Part shown: positions 8,573-16,412 of the stretch, one piece after another
Position numbering within the stretch: position 1 is the first letter of the stretch
How the letters are laid out: every line of letters starts with the position of its first letter
Source: UBA11606 sp964504305
Lineage (GTDB): Bacteria; Actinomycetota; Acidimicrobiia; Acidimicrobiales; Aldehydirespiratoraceae
DNA length: 64,000 nt
Direction of reading: 5' to 3'
NCBI GenBank assembly: GCA_964504305.1
Contig: CAZDEB010000001.1
Span: 248,001 to 312,000, forward strand
Made by a program: the position numbers and the translations under genes
The notes under the pieces: generated by a model
Databases searched by the model: none
What the model saw: the letters and a program-made list of their open reading frames with translations, nothing else
What the model was told of the DNA's origin: nothing

Positions 8573-9549
8573 TTGGCGATCGGAGCCTTTCGAAGATGGA
8601 ACGGAATGGTCACGCCGATTTCGGCGGCCAGGTCGTCGTGTTGAGAGTCGACCGGTGCGCCGATGGAGTCGAGCAGGCGGTTCATCATGCAGAAGTTGGC
8701 GGCGATCATCGCGACCCGGTCGGCTCCGTCGCGGCCCAACGCCAGTTCGACTCGTACGCGAGCATCGGGATACTCGGCGAGGTCACCGAGAACGATCGCG
8801 TCGACAAAGGCCAGAATCTCGCGAGCGAACGGCACTCCGCAATCGTCGATGATCACACCGGTTCCGATCGGAACGCAGTCGACCGTTCCGTCGGCTTTCT
8901 TGACACTCGCACGGAGCATCGAAGCGTGGCCGAGTAGTCAATAGAAGCAGTCGTTGAGCTTTGATGTTCTGGCGGCAACGAGCTCCATTTGCGGCCGAGT
9001 GATGCCGTCTCTCACGATGGCCAAGTCGCCCATTTCTTCGAGGCTGAGGTACAGCACCCCGTGGGCATCGAACATAACTTCGGTCGCGCCTGGCACCGCG
9101 GTGAGCGCGTTGGGCGGAAACGCTCTGCCGCGTGTAGGAACCCAGCCGTCGCTGAGCGACACACCGTCGGGGATTTCGTGGCTTGGCCCGCCCAGCCGGG
9201 GGCGGGGAAGCGGCGGGCGGTCGAGGCCGAGGCCGAATGCCGCGGCATCGATGGCCGCCAACCGGCTGACAATGCCGACCAGTTCGACATAGGCGTGGAC
9301 GTCGAGGCCCAAATCGGCCCAACGTTCGATGTCGACTGAGCGAATGGTGTGGGCTTCGGTGGCCACCCTTCGAGTCGCCTCTCGCGCCGCGGCCGGCAAC
9401 GTGGCGGTCGAGGGCAGATCGTCGCCCGCCATGCGTGCTTCGGCGGCTATGGCCACGGAGTCCTCGCCGCTCCACCACGCCCCGGGGCTCGCGAGGTCGT
9501 CCCACTGTCGCGCAACGAGGGCATCGAAATCCGCAATCAGGTTTGTCAC
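8569..9549 (-). CDS. AhpD/carboxymuconolactone-decarboxylase family protein with in-frame TGA: candidate selenoprotein (CxxU)
   Basis: One reading frame from GTG 9549 to TGA 8569 contains a single internal TGA at 8938-8940 (codon 204 of 326). Upstream the protein ends LVAARTSKLNDCFY; downstream it resumes LLGHASMLRASVKK. AhpD-family proteins carry the active site CxxC-x3-H (for example CxYCxxxH); here the pattern is C201-F-Y-[TGA]-L-L-G-H208, so the TGA sits exactly on the second redox cysteine. Read as selenocysteine this restores a complete CxxU site and a normal C-terminal half (FAREILAFVDAIVLG, RVAMIAANFCMMNRLLD). The nearest downstream ATG (8919) has no Shine-Dalgarno. The stop overlaps the SnoaL-like start. 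A nonsense mutation is the alternative. Sec machinery (selA, selB, selD, selC) is not in the window. Confidence 0.75.
8906..8934 (-). promoter_or_regulatory. Putative bacterial SECIS hairpin after in-frame TGA
   Basis: Starting 3 nt after the TGA, minus-strand CUCG (8934-8931) pairs with CGAG (8909-8906) and CACG (8928-8925) with CGUG (8913-8910), leaving a 2-nt bulge (GC) and an 11-nt apical loop CUUCGAUGCUC. The loop G lies about 18 nt from the UGA, within the window usual for SelB-binding bacterial SECIS elements. It is a hand-drawn fold and the loop lacks a canonical GU start. Confidence 0.45.
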
Positions 9550-9592
9550 GCCACCATTGTGGCGCGTCGCGGCGCTTAGTCCTAGACGGCGC

Positions 9593-10561
9593 CTAGGCCG
9601 TGAGCAACAGCTTTCCGGTTGTGGCCCGCGATTCGAGTGCGACGTGAGCCTGACCGGCATCGCTCATGGCGTAGGTATGGCCGATTCTCACGTCGAGCTG
9701 TCCGGCCGACACCCAGTCGCACAACTGGGTCCAGCGGGCGTCTCTGTCGCCAGGACTGGAGATGTAGTCCCAAAGTTTGGGGCGGGTGACGTAGAGCGAT
9801 TTAGCCATGAGTTGCAGTGGCGAAAAGGGAGGCACCGGACCTGACGCATTGCCGAAAGTCACCATTGTTCCTCGAGGCCGCAGCACCATGAGCCCGGCAT
9901 CGAACGTTGCCGCGCCAACGCCGTCGTAAACAACGTCGATCGCATCGGTCCCCACGGCGGCCTCGATGCCGGCAACCATTTCGACTTCGTTGTAGTTGAT
10001 CACGTGATCGGCCCCCGCCGACCTCGCCAATTCGACCTTGGACGCTGACCCAACCGTGGCCACGACCTCGGCCCCGGCCAGTTTTGCCATCTGTACCATG
10101 AGGCGCCCTGTGCCGCCCGCCGCGGCGTTGATGAGGCACCGGTCGGTGGTACCGAGTCGATAGGTATCGCTAACGAGATAGTGCGCCGTCATACCTTGCA
10201 GCGGCAAAGCGGCCGCGATGTCGAGCGAAACCCCATCGGGAACAGCCATCAGCGAGGAGGCGGGAGCAGCGATTCGAGTGGCGTAACTTCCGGCCACACC
10301 CACCCAGGCCACTCGATCGCCCACCTTCACCGACGCGACGTCAGAACCAACCCCGGCAACGGTTCCCGAACCTTCTGATCCGGGGACAAACGGCAGGGGC
10401 ATCGGGTAAAGCCCCGAGCGGTGATACGTGTCGATGAAGTTGACGCCCGCGGCGTGAACGTCGATCACGACCTCGCCAGAGCCGGGTTCGTTGACCGTCG
10501 TGGGGATCCACTCGAGCACTTCGGGGCCGCCGGTTGTCGAAACTTGTTGAGCGAAGTTCAT
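9593..10561 (-). CDS. NADPH:quinone oxidoreductase (zinc-independent MDR family)
   Basis: A 322-residue medium-chain dehydrogenase/reductase, counting from ATG 10561 (MNFAQQVSTTGGPEVLEW), the natural start of the family; the longer frame upstream is unsupported. Seen: AAGVNFIDTYHRSGLYP and FVPGSEGSGTV of the GroES-like domain, then the Rossmann glycine motif NAAAGGTGRLMVQMAK. The zinc ligands of alcohol dehydrogenases are absent, as expected for quinone oxidoreductases (QOR/crystallin zeta). It would transfer electrons from NADPH to quinones or reactive enones in the cytoplasm. It is divergent from the isomerase gene at 10630 with only 68 bp between. Confidence 0.88.
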   Translation of the reverse strand: MNFAQQVSTTGGPEVLEWIPTTVNEPGSGEVVIDVHAAGVNFIDTYHRSGLYPMPLPFVPGSEGSGTVAGVGSDVASVKVGDRVAWVGVAGSYATRIAAPASSLMAVPDGVSLDIAAALPLQGMTAHYLVSDTYRLGTTDRCLINAAAGGTGRLMVQMAKLAGAEVVATVGSASKVELARSAGADHVINYNEVEMVAGIEAAVGTDAIDVVYDGVGAATFDAGLMVLRPRGTMVTFGNASGPVPPFSPLQLMAKSLYVTRPKLWDYISSPGDRDARWTQLCDWVSAGQLDVRIGHTYAMSDAGQAHVALESRATTGKLLLTA

Positions 10562-10629
10562 CTCACACTTTAGAACTCCCGGGTGAGGGGTGCCTTCCAT
10601 CGCACCCCCAGAACTGTTAGGCACTGCCT

Positions 10630-11028
10630 ATGCCGCACATCATTATCGAATACAGCGACAACCTCGATCGTCTGTTGCCCGTTGACGACTTTGTCCAAGC
10701 CGTCCACGCCGCCGCCGTTGATGACGGCATCGCCCCTGTTGATGGGATTCGCACCCGCGCCATCTTGCATCGGCATTACCAGGTCGCCGACCAAGACCCG
10801 GCCAACGCGTTCGTGGCTATCATCGCCCGGCTCGGTCCTGGTCGCCGCGACGACGAGATCCAACGTTTTCTCAACCGACTGATCGATACCAGCGAAACGG
10901 CGGTGGCCGAATTTGCCGATCAGATCGCGGTCGCCATCAGCGCCGAGATCCAATTCATCGATGCCAACGTAAGAATCAACCGCAACCATGTTGCGACACG
11001 GATGGCGGCCAAAGCCGCCTCCGGTTGA
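10630..11028 (+). CDS. 5-carboxymethyl-2-hydroxymuconate isomerase-like protein
   Basis: A 132-residue protein beginning MPHIIIEYSDNL, with Pro2 available as the catalytic amino-terminal proline of the CHMI (HpaF) branch of the tautomerase superfamily. Length and the later INRNHVATRMAAKAA segment fit CHMI, which tautomerises 5-carboxymethyl-2-hydroxymuconate in homoprotocatechuate breakdown. No other hpa gene is adjacent, although an FAH-family hydrolase lies 3 kb away, so the physiological substrate is open. ATG 10630 has no Shine-Dalgarno; a TAGGCA sequence lies 6 nt before it. The stop overlaps the TTG start of the next gene. Confidence 0.8.
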   Translation: MPHIIIEYSDNLDRLLPVDDFVQAVHAAAVDDGIAPVDGIRTRAILHRHYQVADQDPANAFVAIIARLGPGRRDDEIQRFLNRLIDTSETAVAEFADQIAVAISAEIQFIDANVRINRNHVATRMAAKAASG

Positions 11029-12365
11029 GCAACGAGCGCGGCGCGTTGCCATCGAGGTTGACGTTGGCAGTGGTGGGTCTGTTGGCATCGTCGTGTGTCA
11101 CGGTCGCGCCCGAAGCCGCTCCTGTCGATCCCGCGGAACCGCCCACCACCACCACGGTGGCTGTCCTCGAGGCGCCAATACCGGCCGTTACCGTCGGCGC
11201 CGAGGTACTGGCCGATTCGGGTTTTGCGATCCTCGACGGATCTCGTGTCGGCTTGATCGTCAACCAAACCTCGCTGGTCTACGGCGAGCATCTCATTGAC
11301 GTCATCGATAGTGCCCCCAACGTTGAGTTGGTATCGGTGTTTGCGCCCGAACACGGGGTGCGCGGCACCGCCGGGGCTGGTGCTTTGGTCGACGACGAGA
11401 TCGACTCGGTCACCGGTGTTCCCATTTTGAGCTTGTACGGCGATACCCGAAAGCCAACTCCGCAGATGCTCGCCGGGATCGACACCCTTGTCTACGACCT
11501 CCAAGATGTCGGCGGCCGGTTCTACACCTACATCTCGACGATGGGGCTGGCGATGCAAGCCGCGGCCGCGGCCGGGATCCGGTTTGTGGTCCTCGATCGA
11601 CCCGATCCATCAGGTGGGGCGGTGCCCGCCGGATACGTGCTCGAACCGGCGAAGGTGTCGTTTATCGGCCAGTATCCGATCCCGTCGGCTTACGCCATGA
11701 CTGCGGGCGAACTGGCCAACGCCATCGTGGGCGAGCAATGGCTCGACGGGCTGGCAAATCTGGACCTGTCAGTTGTCGAGATGCGCGGTTGGCTTCGGGG
11801 TATGACATGGGAAGAAACCGGGCTCGACTGGATACCACCCAGCCCGGGACTGCAGTCGTCATCGTCGGCGTTGACCTACCTCGGCACGGTGCTGTTGGAG
11901 GCGACGTCGATCAGCTACGGCGGCGGAATGGACGAAACCTTCGAGCTGGTTGGCGCCCCGTGGGCCGATGACCTAACGATGGCTGCCCGCCTCAACGGCC
12001 GCGGCCTGCGCGGGGTCTTGTTCGAACCGGTCGTGTTTACGCCGGGACCTTTACCGGGCCGAACCAACAATCCCCGTCTGAGCGGCGTCGAGCTGAGTGG
12101 GGTGAGGATTCATGTGACCGAGCCCGGCCCGTTCGAGCCGGTGGCGGTTGGTGTCCATATCCTCCACGAGTTCATGGCCGCCGCGGCCGAGCTAGAAGTC
12201 CAAGGCGAGTTCATCAACCGCCCGCAGACCATGGGGCTGCTGGCCGGCACCGATGCTTTGGTCGATGCCCTAGATGCGGGGGCTGGTGCTGATGAGATCA
12301 TCGCTGGTTGGGAAGACGGTCTGCGGGCGTTCAACACGGTGCGAGCCAATTATCTGCGCTACTGA
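11025..12365 (+). CDS. NamZ-like exo-beta-N-acetylmuramidase (DUF1343), lipoprotein
   Basis: A 446-residue exported protein. TTG 11025 overlaps the TGA of the isomerase gene; a lipobox LASSC follows a hydrophobic stretch, and a short Thr/Pro-rich spacer precedes the enzyme domain. The DUF1343 signature is clear: VGLIVNQTSLVYG, VFAPEHGVRG (with the glutamate known to be catalytic in NamZ), LVYDLQDVGGRFYTYI and VVLDRPDPSGG. NamZ enzymes remove terminal N-acetylmuramic acid from peptidoglycan fragments, so a role in wall-sugar recovery or turnover outside the cell is likely. The exact start is uncertain. Confidence 0.85.
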   Translation: MSNERGALPSRLTLAVVGLLASSCVTVAPEAAPVDPAEPPTTTTVAVLEAPIPAVTVGAEVLADSGFAILDGSRVGLIVNQTSLVYGEHLIDVIDSAPNVELVSVFAPEHGVRGTAGAGALVDDEIDSVTGVPILSLYGDTRKPTPQMLAGIDTLVYDLQDVGGRFYTYISTMGLAMQAAAAAGIRFVVLDRPDPSGGAVPAGYVLEPAKVSFIGQYPIPSAYAMTAGELANAIVGEQWLDGLANLDLSVVEMRGWLRGMTWEETGLDWIPPSPGLQSSSSALTYLGTVLLEATSISYGGGMDETFELVGAPWADDLTMAARLNGRGLRGVLFEPVVFTPGPLPGRTNNPRLSGVELSGVRIHVTEPGPFEPVAVGVHILHEFMAAAAELEVQGEFINRPQTMGLLAGTDALVDALDAGAGADEIIAGWEDGLRAFNTVRANYLRY

Positions 12366-12428
12366 ACCGGATTGCTTGCAGACCGCGCTCGTCGACCGAT
12401 AGGGATTTGAGAAAGTACTGGAGATCTC

Positions 12429-13562
12429 GTGGGAACGCGTACCCGACAACTAGCGGCAGCAGCACGCACTATCAGCAAGGGCGAGTTGGCTCGCTACAGC
12501 GGCCGTTCGATCGGACAAACGATCCGGTTCGAAACATTGCTCGCGGCCCACACCGGGAGCGCTCATGCTCGTGCTGTCAACAGTGGCACCAGCGCGCTTA
12601 CTTGCTCGCTGGCCGCCCTCGGAGTGGGCCCGGGCGACGAGGTGCTCGTGCCGGCCTATACGTGGGTTAGCAGCGCGGCGGCGGCGGTGATGGTGGGCGC
12701 GGTGCCGATTCTGGTCGAGATTGATCAGAGCCTCACGATGGATCCCGTCGATCTCGAAGCCAAGATCACCCCACGCACCAAAGCCATTATCCCGGTCCAC
12801 ATGTTGAACCTGCCTGCCGACATGGACACCATTGTCGAGATCGCCGCACGCCACCAGCTCGTAGTTCTAGAAGATGCCTGTCAGGCCGTTGGGGTCACAT
12901 ACAAGGGTCGCCAATTGGGTTCGATTGGCCAAATGGGGGCGTTCAGCTTCAACGACCACAAGAACATTCGAGCCGGCGAAGGCGGCGCGTTCATCACCAA
13001 CCGCACCGACTTGTACGAACGGGGTTCGATGTTTCACGACGTCGGGTCTTATCAACGTCGCGGTGTCGACTTGAGCGAGACGGCCTTTGTCGGGCTGAAC
13101 CTGCGAGCCAACGAACTCTCGAGCGCAATCCTGATCCCTCAGCTAAAGGCATTAGAGCGCCAAATGCGAGCAAGGGCCCGACGAACCGCGGTCCTCTCCG
13201 ATGCCCTTGGCCGCCGCGACGATCTAACGGTTAGCCCGCACAACTCGCCCGCTGATGCGGTGAGTCTGAGCGTCAACTTCGACGACCCGGAGAAAGCCAA
13301 GAGGTTTGCCGACGCGGCCACGGGCGTGACCCGGTTGATCGATACCGGCCGACACGTCTACTCGAACTGGCAGTCGATTTTGGCCAGGCGCACGTTTGAC
13401 GACCGGGTCAACCCATGGGCCGATTGTGATATCGACTACGTCGGCTCGTGCCCCGGCACGACCAGAATTCTCGAGCGCACGTGCAGCGTAAGCACGCGCC
13501 CCGACCTGCCCATGCCCGTGGTGTGGAAACTGGCCCGGGACTACTCGCGCCTCTCGGTCTAA
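12429..13562 (+). CDS. DegT/DnrJ/EryC1/StrS family PLP aminotransferase
   Basis: A 377-residue PLP-dependent sugar aminotransferase-type protein. GTG 12429 has GGAGA 7 nt upstream. Seen: AVNSGTSALTCSLAALGVGPGDEVLVP (family N-terminal region, here over residues 55-80), EDACQAVG (Asp contacting the PLP pyridine nitrogen) and SFNDHKNIRAGEGG with the Schiff-base lysine. These enzymes make amino sugars or the 3-amino-5-hydroxybenzoate type compounds. No nucleotide-sugar genes flank it, so the substrate is unknown. It is slightly short at the C-terminus compared with many members but appears intact. Confidence 0.88.
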   Translation: MGTRTRQLAAAARTISKGELARYSGRSIGQTIRFETLLAAHTGSAHARAVNSGTSALTCSLAALGVGPGDEVLVPAYTWVSSAAAAVMVGAVPILVEIDQSLTMDPVDLEAKITPRTKAIIPVHMLNLPADMDTIVEIAARHQLVVLEDACQAVGVTYKGRQLGSIGQMGAFSFNDHKNIRAGEGGAFITNRTDLYERGSMFHDVGSYQRRGVDLSETAFVGLNLRANELSSAILIPQLKALERQMRARARRTAVLSDALGRRDDLTVSPHNSPADAVSLSVNFDDPEKAKRFADAATGVTRLIDTGRHVYSNWQSILARRTFDDRVNPWADCDIDYVGSCPGTTRILERTCSVSTRPDLPMPVVWKLARDYSRLSV

Positions 13563-13575
13563 CGAACTCGGTCGG

Positions 13576-14400
13576 TCAGCGGCAGCGGTTATGGGTCGCG
13601 CCGATGCCTTCGATCTCGCAGTGCACCACCGAGCCCGCGGTTAGCCATTGGGGAGGAGTACGCGCCGCCCCGACTCCGCCTGGTGTTCCGGTGGCGATGA
13701 TGTCGCCCGGTTCGAGGGTGATCACCCGACTCAGATCTTGCACGATGTCGACGGCTCCGAAGCAAAGCTCGGCCGTGTTCGACTCTTGTTTACGAACTCC
13801 GTCGACTTCGGTCCAGATAGCTAGGCCGCTGGCGTCGCCGACCTCGTCGGCGCCGACCAATATCGGCCCTACGGGGGTCATGGCTTCGAAGGTCTTACCC
13901 GCCAGGAACTGAGTGGTCCGCCGTTGGTAGTCCCGGGCCGTCACGTCGTTGAGGACCGTGAACCCGGCGATGGCATCCATGGCTTGGCGCGCCGAAGCGT
14001 GTCGACATGGTGATCCAATGACGATGGCCAACTCGGCCTCCCAGTCGATCGACGTTGATACTTCCGGCGGCGGGAGAACGATGTCGTCGTGGGCGCCGAT
14101 CAGCGCGGACCGATACTTGGCAAAGTAGGTCGGCGCGGTGGGACGGTCGCGGCCCATCTCGGCTATGTGGTCGAGATAGTTGACGCCCACGCACACGATT
14201 TTGTCGGGCCGCACGACAAGGGGCGCGAAGTCGCAATCGCCAAGCGCCATTGACTCCATTTCGGTCGGCGGGTTTGGGCTGGCTAGCACCGCACCGACAT
14301 CGGCGGCGTCGAGCACAATGGCATTGTCGCCTTCGATGCGGACGGCGTGCGTGTGACTCGAATGGTCGTTGTCGTGGATGCGTATGGTGGCGAGCTTCAT
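13576..14400 (-). CDS. Fumarylacetoacetate hydrolase (FAH) family protein
   Basis: A 274-residue hydrolase/decarboxylase of the FAH fold. Seen: VCVGVNYLDHIAEMG, YFAKYRSALIG, and the metal-binding acidic motif DWEAELAIVIG, then GFTVLNDVTARDYQ and GDIIATGTPGGVG, all in family order. Members hydrolyse or decarboxylate beta-diketo or acylpyruvate acids in aromatic and amino-acid catabolism. ATG 14400 was chosen because its ATGA overlaps the stop of the aminotransferase gene upstream, indicating translational coupling; ATG 14412 is an in-frame alternative. Together with the aminotransferase it may process a 2-oxo acid. Confidence 0.88.
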   Translation of the reverse strand: MKLATIRIHDNDHSSHTHAVRIEGDNAIVLDAADVGAVLASPNPPTEMESMALGDCDFAPLVVRPDKIVCVGVNYLDHIAEMGRDRPTAPTYFAKYRSALIGAHDDIVLPPPEVSTSIDWEAELAIVIGSPCRHASARQAMDAIAGFTVLNDVTARDYQRRTTQFLAGKTFEAMTPVGPILVGADEVGDASGLAIWTEVDGVRKQESNTAELCFGAVDIVQDLSRVITLEPGDIIATGTPGGVGAARTPPQWLTAGSVVHCEIEGIGATHNRCR

Positions 14401-15590
14401 GGGTTTCTCCATGTGTTGAGTCGTTCGCCGAGCTGATCGATCTGTTCGCCCGAAAGGTTGGCAAAGCTGAATCGAAGCATCAGCTCGTCGGTCGGTGTGA
14501 ACGCGGTGCCGGGGATCACCAAGATGTCGTGCTCGACCACCAATGATCTGACGATGGCCGCGGTCGTGGCTCCTGTCGACGGGGGTGCTTTTACCCAACC
14601 AAAGTACGCGCCGGCGGAGACCAACTCGAACCCACCGGGCTGACTGTGCATGAGGTTTTCGAACCGTTCTTGCAACTTCGCCACGCGTTGGGATTGCTCC
14701 ACGCGCCAATCCGTCGCCGACCGTAAACCGGTGATTGCTGCTTCCTGCCCAATCCATGGCGCACTGATGGCCACGCAATCGAGAATTTTGAGGGCCTCGA
14801 CCCGTACTGCTTGTCCGGCTACGACCGCGCCGATGCGATATCCAGGAATAGCCAAGTCTTTGGAAAACGAATGCAGGCTCACCACCGTGTCTTGCCAGTC
14901 TTGCCCCAGTCGGCCTGTCTCGCCGGGGTCGCTCTTGGGAAAGAGCGAATGGGCCGGGTCATGGCTCGGGCGAAAGTTGCGGTAGGTCTCGTCGATGATC
15001 AGCGCAATATCGTGGCGTTCGGCAAGCAGCGCGAATTGGTGGAGTCGTTCGGGCGGGATCGTTATCCCGGTTGGATTTCCGGGCGTGACCAACACGATGG
15101 CCCGCGTGGACTCGTCGATTAGTTGCTCGGCGTGGGCCAGGTCGGGCCACAACTGCTGGTCGTTGGCTATGTGGCGCGGCTCGATGCCTTCGACCTTGAG
15201 CCACATTTCGTGATTGAAGTAAAACGGCGTAGCGAGCAGCACCGAATCGCCGGGGCTCGCCAACGCGTTGATCGTCACACAAAACGCTTGGTTGCAGCCC
15301 GCCGTGATCAAGACGTCGTCGGCCGAGACCGAAGCTGCGTAGGCGCCGCTGAGGTCGGTTGCGAACGATTCTCGAAGCGCGGGTAAGCCTGGTTGGGGCG
15401 CATAGCGAGCGCTCGAGGGCTCGAACGCCGCGGCGGCAATCCGTTCCTGCACAACCATCGCCGGCGGATAGGCCGGCGCCGCTTGCGAAAGATCGAGAAG
15501 CGGTCGATCATTCACCCGGTGCGCCAACAAGCTATGAGCGGCGCCGATCGGCGAATGAATCAGGTCGGTGGTGCGAGACGAAAATTTCAT
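14397..15590 (-). CDS. Class I/II PLP aminotransferase
   Basis: A 397-residue fold-type I aminotransferase. Seen: RYAPQPGLPALRESFA, ITAGCNQAF, VLVTPGNPTG, IIDETYRNF (Asp to pyridine nitrogen, Tyr to PLP oxygen), and SFSKDLAIPGYRIG with the Schiff-base lysine, followed later by the substrate carboxylate arginine in LMLRFSFAN. It would exchange an amino group between an amino acid and a 2-oxo acid in the cytoplasm; specificity is unknown. It is coupled to the FAH-family gene by ATGA overlap and is divergent from the arylamine acetyltransferase gene with 42 bp between starts. Confidence 0.88.
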   Translation of the reverse strand: MKFSSRTTDLIHSPIGAAHSLLAHRVNDRPLLDLSQAAPAYPPAMVVQERIAAAAFEPSSARYAPQPGLPALRESFATDLSGAYAASVSADDVLITAGCNQAFCVTINALASPGDSVLLATPFYFNHEMWLKVEGIEPRHIANDQQLWPDLAHAEQLIDESTRAIVLVTPGNPTGITIPPERLHQFALLAERHDIALIIDETYRNFRPSHDPAHSLFPKSDPGETGRLGQDWQDTVVSLHSFSKDLAIPGYRIGAVVAGQAVRVEALKILDCVAISAPWIGQEAAITGLRSATDWRVEQSQRVAKLQERFENLMHSQPGGFELVSAGAYFGWVKAPPSTGATTAAIVRSLVVEHDILVIPGTAFTPTDELMLRFSFANLSGEQIDQLGERLNTWRNP

Positions 15591-15632
15591 GAACTATTCG
15601 AAGTGTTGCTCATCGAGACGGCCGGTGCCTAG

Positions 15633-16412
15633 ATGACTCAGCCCGAAGCCAAACCGGCGGCCACGGCCGAACAGTACCTCGACCGGATTCGCTACACCGG
15701 CGACATCGACCCGACCCTCGAATCGTTGGAGGCTTTGCAGCGGGCCCACATGACGGCCGTGGCCTTCGAGAACATCGATGTGTTTCGTCGCGTTGGTGTG
15801 AGCACCGACATCGACACCACGCTGACCAAGATCGTGCAAAACGGCAGAGGCGGGTGGTGCTTCGAGAACAACGGTGCCTTCGCCTGGCTGCTCGACCAGT
15901 TGGGGTTCGACGTTCGGCGCTTGGGCGCGGCGGTACTCCTTGGCGGCCCGAACCAACTCATAGACCATCTGACTCTCGAGGTAACGCTCGATCGCCCATA
16001 CCTGGTTGACGTTGGATTCGGCGCGTCGTTCGTTCGGCCGCTGGCCCTCAACGTGGCCGGCGCCCAGGACGGAGGCGCAGGGTGCTTTGAGCTGTTGCCG
16101 AGTCCGCAAGGCACAACATTGGCTCGTGATGACGACGGAGTCCCGGTGCCGCAATACCGGTTCAAACGCGTCACCCATGCCCTCGCTGACTTCGAACCAG
16201 CCTCGAGGCGGCTTCAGACCGATCCGAGTGGTCACTGGCTCCAGGGCCCCTTCGCAACCCGGTTGATTGACGGCGGCCCCGACCGGGTAACGCTACTGAA
16301 GGACCGGATCAAGTTCGAGCGTGGCGGTCAGACCGAAGTGGTCGATGTCGCGGCATCTGATTGGTCCGAGACCCTGGCCACTTGGTTCGAGATGACCGTG
16401 CCGATGTCCTAG
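15633..16412 (+). CDS. Arylamine N-acetyltransferase
   Basis: A 259-residue acetyl-CoA:arylamine N-acetyltransferase. The Cys-His-Asp triad is visible: RGGWCFENN (Cys), DHLTLEV (His) and YLVDVGFG (Asp), with the N-terminal AFENIDV segment of the family. Length matches bacterial NATs of about 270 residues. In mycobacteria NAT lies in the cholesterol degradation region; here the neighbours are an aminotransferase/FAH pair and an MFS exporter, so detoxification or aromatic amine metabolism are both possible. Its TAG stop overlaps the convergent exporter stop within CTAG. Confidence 0.92.
   Translation: MTQPEAKPAATAEQYLDRIRYTGDIDPTLESLEALQRAHMTAVAFENIDVFRRVGVSTDIDTTLTKIVQNGRGGWCFENNGAFAWLLDQLGFDVRRLGAAVLLGGPNQLIDHLTLEVTLDRPYLVDVGFGASFVRPLALNVAGAQDGGAGCFELLPSPQGTTLARDDDGVPVPQYRFKRVTHALADFEPASRRLQTDPSGHWLQGPFATRLIDGGPDRVTLLKDRIKFERGGQTEVVDVAASDWSETLATWFEMTVPMS

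Noticed and set aside
8569..8919. Reading the AhpD-like region as two separate genes (8569-8919 and 8938-9549)
   Set aside because: The two frames are the same frame, the downstream ATG has no Shine-Dalgarno or promoter box, and neither half alone contains the complete CxxC-x3-H site; one gene with an internal TGA explains both.
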